Below are positions 56,041-64,000 of a DNA stretch of 64,000 bases, one piece after another (position 1 is the first letter of the stretch; each line of letters starts with the position of its first letter). The notes below the pieces were generated by a model. It made no database searches and was not told the origin of the DNA. It was given only the letters and a program-made list of their open reading frames with translations. Made by a program: the position numbers and the translations under genes. Source of the stretch: Puffinus mauretanicus (Eukaryota > Chordata > Aves > Procellariiformes > Procellariidae). Location: positions 1,674,001 through 1,738,000 of the forward strand of contig JAJKFH010003762.1 in assembly GCA_023333565.1 (NCBI GenBank). The letters are read 5' to 3'.

Positions 56041-59000
56041 TATAGTGGTGTTCAGTTCCTGTTTGAAAGCTATAGTTAGTTATTATACACTAGGACAATG
56101 CAATTTTAACCGTCCCAGTTTCTAAACAGATGTTTTAATCCAAAAGCAAAATTTACTTAGGCTTTTTTAAAATGCAGACATCAAATGGAACAAATGCCAT
56201 CCATGATGTTTTAATAGCAAATGTCTTTATACTAGTATAATTGATCTCTAGTGAGGTTTTTGAGGTTTTCTGATCTGACTTAAGTTTTTTGGGTTCAAAC
56301 AAGTTGTGTTTGGGTTTGGTTTTTTTCCCCTCTCTTAGAAGACACGACTGCTTACAACCAAAAGTACTTTTTTTTTTTTTTTAATTTCCCTTGAGAACTG
56401 ATCTGGTGGAAGCATTTTACTAAGCCATGATCTAGAAAGCAGAGCTTATCTGGTACTTACTAAATATGAAGGCTAAAGTGGAAAAATGCTGATTTTTGGA
56501 GACCTGGCAGAAAACCAGTGAAATAGATTTTGAGACTATTGTTGCTTATGTGAATTGACTTTTAAAAAAACATTGAAAGTGATGATTTTTATAGTCTTGA
56601 TTTTCTGGACACATACATAAAAGGTATGGTGTCTTTAATTTTTATTTTAGCTCAGTTTCACCTGTTTGGCTTCCTAAGAAGTATGTATTTCACACAGCGT
56701 TTGAGTTCTGGCAACCTGAGTCTGAATTTTTGAGATAGTTCCAGGGTAGCAATGAATCGGTTTACTTAGACCATCTTTCTTTTTTCCTTTGTTTTTTTTT
56801 TTCCCAGAGTGATTTTTTTTTTCTTCCCCCTCCCCCTCCCCCTCCCCTCATCCCAATTGTTGTAGTGTGTTCCCAACAATTTACTTTTTCCTGCTAGACC
56901 TCTGTGCTTCAGAATTTTGATTCCTGCATAGGTATCATTTGGCAACTATCAGAAAAGATGAATGATGAAAATGCTGAGGATTTTGTATCCTTTGGTTTGT
57001 CAAAGTGGCACAAATTAAACAATGCAGAAGAAACCTCCATCCTTGGAGCTAGCATTTCAGTTATTTTTTCCATTGTGTGATGGCATCTGTATAATTGTCC
57101 ATATATTTTTACTCTAAAAATATGAAGCATGACCAGAAAGTAAAAGGCAAACTGCAAGGCAAAGTAACAATACTTCGTAATTAAAAGCAATGATTCCCAT
57201 GTATATTTGCAGTGAAATATTAACAAAGAGCGTTGTGGTGTTTTGTGGGACATACAGCCGAGGCATTTCTTTGTTAAGAAATTTTGCACCGGTGTAGCTG
57301 GTTTCCACCACATAAATTGTCAGAACTTCAGTGTTCTGACCTCCTTATTCCTATTCTTAAACTTTGCATCCCAAATGAGTAATTTGGGATTGCTGCAACC
57401 CGTTACGTAGAAGTAGCTGAAGGAATGTTACGGGGTGGCAGAAGCACAGCAACTTCGTTAGGACCGTGCTGAGTTGTTGTGGAAAAAATGTGGCACTTAC
57501 AGTTTCTTTTCTATTTAAAAACAGTCTCTATTGAATATGACAGAAAGTGCCCCAAACCAAAAGCAATGTCTTCTATCCTTTCAGCTTTAAAAATTAACTG
57601 TATTTTGATGGTACCTAGTAGAAGAAATGACAGTCAGATGGAAAATTAATTAATGAGAGCAGCAGCATTTTAATTGGTGAGTTCTCAACTTCTTGATAGT
57701 CCATTTGTTTCAGCTGACAGTTTTTAAGGGGACCTCGTTTGTGCTTATCTGTTAGATCAAACCCTTATTATTGTCATTACTTTTTCTTTTGTCAGGGACT
57801 GCTGTTTTCCTTGTCTGTTGTACGTGAGTTGTCAAGCAAGTAAAATAGAACCTGCAGCTTTGTTTAAATGACAGCTGCTCATGCAGAACGCATTTTACCA
57901 CTTCTTCAGGGTGTTTTCTGGATGCAGATCTGTCCATCTGCTCAAGCCATGGGCCATCATTATTTTCTCATTTTATTGCTTTTTTTAAAGTATCATTCAT
58001 TTACTAATGAACTCCTAGCAGAGGACAGTACAATGGCTTAAGCAAGTTCTACTTTTCATTCAACTGCATTTTCTTCTTAAAGTAGAGCATTGAATGAAAA
58101 TTAGATTTGACTTCCTTATGTGTTCATTTGTGCGTCATGCTTCAGTAGACAGAGAAATATACTGAAAAGGATCTTCCAAAATGGCACAATAGATAAGGGT
58201 CCCTGCTTTGTTTTTCAGTGATTCCCCTACTAAATTGAAAAGCTGTACTGCACAAAGTATGACCTGAGCCTCACATGTGAGAACCAAATTCTTTGTTTTA
58301 TAGCTTGTAAAATTTTGCTATGACGTGTTTTGGAGTCAACTGCTGTTCAATTAATGGTACAGTTTTGTTTATGTCCTCATGGGCTGGGGAAATGCATTGT
58401 CTTCAGAAGGGCTGCATAGCTTTAGCTGGTAGGCTACAATTTAATAAACAATTCAGTGTTTCCCAAGATAGGGAAGAGCATTTCCAGCTCATCATTTCTA
58501 GCTCTGTGGGATTAAGTGGGGTAAAATGCATTAAAACATTGTCATTCAAGTACACAGGCTTCTGAAAAAAGATAGTAAACAAATCTGTTGAGTAGGATGT
58601 TGACATATTCTTAGTTGCTAGAGTTGTTAAATTGCTCTCATGTTAACATTTAAAACCACAGCTACTGCAGAACAGTATGAGAAAATAATACAAACTTTAT
58701 GAGAAAATAATAACAAGATTAAGTTTGTAGCTAGAGGTATGATAAACTGTTAGACAAATTGATATGGGAGGCAAGGAACAAACTTTTCAGATACACAAAC
58801 TCTTGTGTCCCACAAAGACTTGCAGTTGTATATAAGTGTGAAACTTTTCCCCAGGTCCCTGTGTAATAGATGTTGCTGGTGTTTCACAGCTGGAAAAACA
58901 AGTGTGGTGAGATCAAGTGATTTACCCAGGACTCTCAAACAGGTCAGTAGAGTATAAGGGTCACAGTTCAGTAGTCTTTACTCTGAACCCATATATATTT

Positions 59001-62000
59001 ACAGCCATGTTACTTAAGGTTGAAAAAATGCTCTTAGCAAGTTCATGCTCTCAGTGTGACTTATTCCTTTCATATCTAATCTCTCTGTTTTCAGTGACAG
59101 GACCCAGTGACCCCTTCTTGACTACTGTTCTGTTGTAATGTCCTGCTTTAAGTAGTAGAAAACTTTTCCTTGATATCTAATCTTCCCTCGCCTTTTGTAT
59201 ATGCATTACTTCCTGTTATGCATGCTTGTTTAGTCTTTATGTTTTCCTCACATATATTATTTGTTTATTTGTGAAATCTGCAGTGTGTTGCCTGTCTATT
59301 TGTGGGTCTTGAGATTTTTGGGGATGGGGATTGAGCTAAAGAGTACTAATGAACTTTTTTTTTTTTTTTTAACCTCATGCAGTTCCCTTCCTAAAGTTTT
59401 CTTTCTTAATGTAGCAAGACTGAATTATTTACTCGCTCTGTACTGGTGTAAGCATATGTATTTTCCCTTTACTTTTCTTTGCTCAGAGTGCTCTATTGCT
59501 CCCCCTTGGGTGCACAGTCAAGAAGTAACAATATCCGTGAGTTAAAATGAGAAACATTTTTACAGAGCTTACTCCTTCCATAACTATTCCTGCTGGACTC
59601 TTCTAAAACAGATATCATTTGAAGAATGATTGAACAGGAGTTGATAAAACATGTATTGAAAGAAAAATCAGTGTGTTCCCCTGGAACTTATGATTTGGAC
59701 AATCAACAGTGCACAGGTTGACTAGAAACAGCATTCCTCTTCCAAAACCTAGCTCAGATACTCCATGGTCATATTCCTTACAGTTTACTTAAAAATAACC
59801 CACCCACCCGTATTAAAACATAAACACAATTTGTGGATTGAGAATAAAAATTTCAAAACGAAAAACTCATAAGCAATTACAGTACGTATTTAGAATAGAA
59901 GTATGATAGACATATTCTGTTCCCTGCTGCCATACCAAGGTATGGTTCAGCTGGTGGACAAACAAGGAAAAGAGGAGCTATCATTCATGGTAGTCTGTGG
60001 AGAAGGTATGGAGCAGCAAGAAGAATGTCCTTTTTTCTCTTTTTTTTCTCCCATTGGAGCATAAGAATTATGTTAGACAATTCACTGGCAAGCTGCAGAA
60101 ACTGATGTGATTGACAGTGTTTGCTGTGTGAGGTTTACAAAAATCATAAATTCAATTCCCTTTTCTGTCTTTTGGATTTGTATGGTGTGGGGGACTAGTC
60201 TAATGGAGCCACTTGTCCTTTGGAACTGGGTGAGTGTGTTTGTAATTGTGCTGCAAGTGGGGAAAAGCTAGAAGTGCTTGTAGTTTCAGTAAATGATTGT
60301 TCACTTGTAAAAAGTCAAAAGCTTCACTTTTCAGAATGCATGATGAGATTCCTGTATTTTTCCTTACAATACTATGGCAAAGCATATGTATGTTAGTTAC
60401 TATGTCTTCATTTTCTCTTATGTTTAGATCTCTTTCACTGGTAGAGTAGCATAAAAAAGCTTTAGTTTAGTTATACACCTTTTTAAATTACTCAAATATT
60501 TGTAACGTTAATCAGGGATTAACAGTATTTTTGCTTTGTTTCTTCTGTTGAAAGTGACTATTGTAACCTAAAGATTAGCCTATTATAACGTAAAGACTAT
60601 TACAACTTCAGATGACTGAGCTGACCTGCACTGTGGCAGACTGCAATGGCTGGGGATGCGTAATGTACGTATAATGAGAAGACACTGACTGTGTGGCTCA
60701 TAGCATTACAAAGTCACACTGCTAAAGATTTTTCTCAGCCCTGAATCTATGACACAAAGGTCGTGTTTGTAGTTGTCTAATTGCAACCAGTGGAAGACAA
60801 GAGTAATGTTGGTTTTTATGACTTGTTGCTTAGCAGCATTGATCAACAAAAGTACAACCTTTTCTTTTCCTGTAACCTTGGTGAACCCAGGCTTGGACAG
60901 AGCTCACCAGCAGAAGACAAGGATTTCTGAAGTTGTGTGAAACTGTTGTTCAGTGTCTGTTAGCAGCACCTGTGGCAAACTGTCTCTTCTTGACCCCTTT
61001 GTTACCTTTGCCCTTTAGTCTTCTCTCTCTCTCTGTCATCAAGTCTTGGAAGAAAACAGGCACCATCCTAGGAAGGTGTGGAGAACGGGAAGTTTAGAGA
61101 CAAGCCAACTGTGCTAAGATGTATCCTGCTGCTTATGGGGAAAAGGAGCTGAGCTGGTTCCCAGGCTGTGATGTCAGACCCTCCTCTCATGGCAGGGCAA
61201 AGAGACTTCAGCCATCATAGTAAGGATGATTCTTATTTAGAGAAGCTTTCCCAATATTTTGGAGTAGGCAAAATAATCCATAGAGGAAAGGGAAATTAGG
61301 GTGCAAGAATTTCCTGGTTTACATCTTGTAGGAGGGATTTCACAAACTGAACTAGAAGGGATATTGAATATGTTTGAAAAGGATTAGGGATCTGCACTGA
61401 ATGTAGATATAGACAATTTTTCCTTTTTTATTTTTTTTTTAATCTGATCAAATCTGGCAAAGCCTATAAAATAAGTGTAAAGAGTAAGTTGCTTTTTTCA
61501 CCCTACTTCTAAACTGTAAATTGTTAGGCTAACTGGACAAAGGATCTTTAGTGACATCACAAACTGCAACAATTAATGTGCCTCATGATGTCAGAAGCTT
61601 AGACTAGGAGCTTTTACTGTTACTCAGATGCTTGTCTTTTAGTTCTAGATCTAAGTAAGAAACAGCTAAGTATTTGTATACTTTTTCTGCCAAAAACGTT
61701 ATGATCCTGAGACATCTGTAAGCTTGTGGACATTATGTGGAAAATAATGCCTTGTCAGTCTGCTGGTTTTCTCCTTTCCCCCCTCTCACCTCCACTAGTG
61801 ACTGCTCCCCTCTATCCACACTTCAGGATTCGCTGACAGCTGTTAACAGCAGTATGGGTCAACATATTAAAAGGTCAGCGTGTGTTTCACAAGCCTGTTA
61901 CACTCTGGTGTCCCTTCTCTTGTGAAGTTCAAAGAGAAACTCTGCTGTTCAGCTATCCCAGTCTCATAAAATTCATGGAGAGGACTAATATTGCTGTAAT

Positions 62001-63700
62001 CATACAACTGAGATCAGATACTCATTCCAGAAAAGGCAGCCACACAAGAAACTGGTTTCTGTCCTATGTGTCATGTCAAAAGCATGGCAAGCGTATGGTA
62101 TCTGGCAGAGCTCAATCAAGTAAAATAAACCGCAAACTAGAAAGTGAATTATGTTGCAAATATTTCTATTAATTTTTTTTTAATTGCACAAATCTTAACA
62201 AAGTGATCTACCTGGAAGTCCTGACTGCTATCTGAGACTAGGAGGAATGGCTTTCCATGCCCTTGCTTGCTGAACAGAGCAAATTTTGTTCACCAAAACA
62301 GGATTTCTTTTTTTTGAGCTGTGAATATGATTTGTCTCTCTGCAGTGAACAACAGCTACTAATATCTGATATCTGCAGGATTCAAAACAAGTAGCTGAAG
62401 TCATGTTCATAACTTCCTTCTTAAGAAGGAGGGAACTTAGGTCAAAATCAATATGCTTTTAAAAACAGTTTCAGTAAAAGCAAAAAACTTCTTTATTTTT
62501 TATCAGTGGTGTGATGCAGAATACCTGACTGGTTCTTTCTGAGTGCAGTGGCAATAGAACCCGAGTAGAGTTGAAAATTAATGTTTCAGACTTTAGATAA
62601 TTAAAATATTGTTATCCTTCACCTTTCCTTATAGCTGTCCATTAGAATGTGGCATTCTCTTATAAGTGAAAAAGTATCTTTACTGTGAGACTCTTCAGTG
62701 CTGTCATTTCCACATCTGCAACAACCAGGCAGACCATGCCCACTGTACAGCACTAGCACAGCTAAAAGCCAGTGAATGTTTTATTTATGTACCAAGATTA
62801 ATCAATTATTCTGAATTATGTTGTGTTGAATAGGGAAGTCCCAGTTTCACGTCTTGCAGGATGCACATGGCTTTCAGTTTAGCTGCAGACACTGCTCCAT
62901 ACACCCGTTCCCACCGCACACAATTCCTTGCTGTGCGCTTGCTCATATTAGAAATACTACCGTTTCTCCATACCCTGACATCAGGAAAGGACAGCATTTG
63001 AGCACGTGCCTACATGTGATTGAATAGGGGTCCTAGAATACAGGCCGCCTGAGTTTTGTTCCATTAGGTGAGTCAGTTTTCCATTTTCGGGGTAGTATAT
63101 TTCATATGCAGTAAGACAGGAAATTTCAGAGGGAAACTGGAATAATTAAAATAATCTTGTTTGGTCCACTGCCAGTTCTTTCATCTTAGAAAACATTGCT
63201 CTGGAGACGTGCACAGATCCTGTAAATGAATGTAGTCGGGATAGCTCTCATCTAATATTTTGAACATGTTTACTTTAGTGAGCATCTGAAGTGCACGGAC
63301 ATTTCTGTGGGACACTTTGAATGGTTTTGGTTTCATAACTTTTTTTCTTTATTGGCTGCTGCTTGAGATTAAGGCTGGATTAAGTGGATTCTCAGGTTAG
63401 TGTGGCATTTCCTCATGTGGGTTGCATCACAAAATCACCCCAAAAGAAAAGATTTTTACAAACAAGACTTGTGTAACTTAAGAAGAAAAATAATTTTGCA
63501 TTGGAAAGCTGAAACAGAGATTTAAATACTGCACAAGCTGGATAGAATTAAGGCTACTCTTGTTTTTTAGTTTCTAAATCTAAGAGCTGTAACATTTTCT
63601 CTCCTCCTGTGCTTAATCCAGAGTGTTTGTAGTAAACCACCTTGTTTGCATACCAAGAAATTGCAGTGGAGAGAAACAAATTGCTACAAATGACAAAGGT
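56041..63700. other. Intergenic region after MMAA
   Basis: About 7.7 kb of AT-rich DNA without a recognised gene. It includes a polypyrimidine tract at 56826-56848, two small hairpins at 57319-57389, a 15-bp repeat pair at 58676 and 58698, and several T-tracts. The right part may be 3' UTR of the minus-strand gene at the right edge if that gene has a long UTR. Confidence 0.7.
56826..56848. repeat. CCCCCT polypyrimidine repeat
   Basis: About four units of CCCCCT after a T-rich run; the complementary strand is pure purine. Such mirror-like tracts can form triplex DNA. Confidence 0.85.
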
Positions 63701-63703
63701 AAA

Positions 63704-63900
63704 TCTTTTTATTCTGAAAATTATTCCTCAGCCAGCTTCTCAGTAACTTCATTTTCTACATGATTTTTGATGAAACAGTGACAGTGATTCACAAAGAAAA
63801 CAATTGCTTAGAAAGTTTTCTTGCGACGACACTGCTGGAAGGGCAGTGAATGTGACTGGGAACCTGGGGGCTAGCTGGGAGCAGCTGCAGTCCTTACGTC
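63704..63900 (-). other. Start of 3' UTR of the minus-strand gene
   Basis: Sequence after the TGA at 63901, reading toward lower coordinates. A minus-strand AATAAA lies at 63708-63713. The UTR may end there or run much further left. Confidence 0.35.
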
Positions 63901-63999
63901 TCAGTTGCAGTACTTATAGAGAGCCCTTAGATGGAGCTGTATAGCAGCGCTCAGCCCTTCGGTGCTCTGGTCCGCGTCCCCGGTGGTGGCTCCTCCGCG
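63901..63999 (-). CDS. ZNF827: C-terminal end of a minus-strand gene, probably ZNF827 (partial)
   Basis: Read on minus from 63999, one frame gives 32 codons, ending DQSTEGLSAAIQLHLRALYK and then YCN and stop TGA at 63901. The stretch is GC- and CpG-rich against AT-rich flanks, and the other two frames look unlike protein. In the human order I recall, ZNF827 follows MMAA on the opposite strand with its 3' end facing MMAA, which fits position and strand. ZNF827 is a C2H2 zinc-finger protein that recruits NuRD at telomeres; no finger is visible in this short piece. The identity rests mostly on synteny, and the exon may have a splice border beyond the window. Confidence 0.5.
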   Translation of the reverse strand, partial: RGGATTGDADQSTEGLSAAIQLHLRALYKYCN

Positions 64000-64000
64000 G

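Overview
The window is a piece of a vertebrate nuclear genome, most probably a bird. Genes are split by GT-AG introns, CpG islands stand out from AT-rich surroundings, and the only clear transposon is a 5'-truncated chicken-repeat-1 (CR1) LINE with the 3' end typical of avian CR1. The order SMAD1 - MMAA - a gene on the opposite strand matches the order I recall from human 4q31 (SMAD1, MMAA, then ZNF827 on minus), which supports the gene assignments. The species cannot be named from the sequence.

Layout. Positions 1-12971 are intron of SMAD1; the MH1-encoding exon is not in the window and should lie to the left. This intron holds two unexplained CpG-rich patches (about 2.7-3.1 kb and 5.6-6.1 kb). 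Five SMAD1 coding exons (12972-25559, plus strand) encode residues 134-465: the linker with four MAPK sites and the PY motif, the whole MH2 domain and the C-terminal SSVS. A 3' UTR of about 1.25 kb ends near the AATAAA at 26799. An antisense CR1 copy lies in the last SMAD1 intron (22997-24050).

From 26.8 to 47.7 kb the sequence is intergenic, with low-complexity tracts, an old CR1/L3-like fragment (35.8-36.3 kb), a 40-bp tandem duplication (36984-37071), one exon-like open segment (43258-43418) and a long imperfect inverted repeat (46171-46890). The MMAA CpG-island promoter follows at about 47.7-48.7 kb. It contains an almost perfect 74-bp palindrome (47938-48011) with two inward-facing YY1-like cores and, 150 bp downstream, a GC box and a consensus NRF1 site. 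All six MMAA coding exons are present (49290-55526, plus strand), giving a 412-residue mitochondrial G-protein chaperone of methylmalonyl-CoA mutase. From 55.6 to 63.9 kb I see no gene. At the right edge a minus-strand reading frame of 32 codons ends at 63901; by position and look it is the C-terminal end of the next gene, probably ZNF827.

The two complete genes are neighbours by ancestry rather than by shared function: SMAD1 carries BMP signals to the nucleus, while MMAA supports adenosylcobalamin loading in mitochondria. I found no tRNA, rRNA or CRISPR array, and no clear new multi-gene system. The oddest object is the palindrome in the MMAA promoter, which could be a real element or an assembly fold-back.
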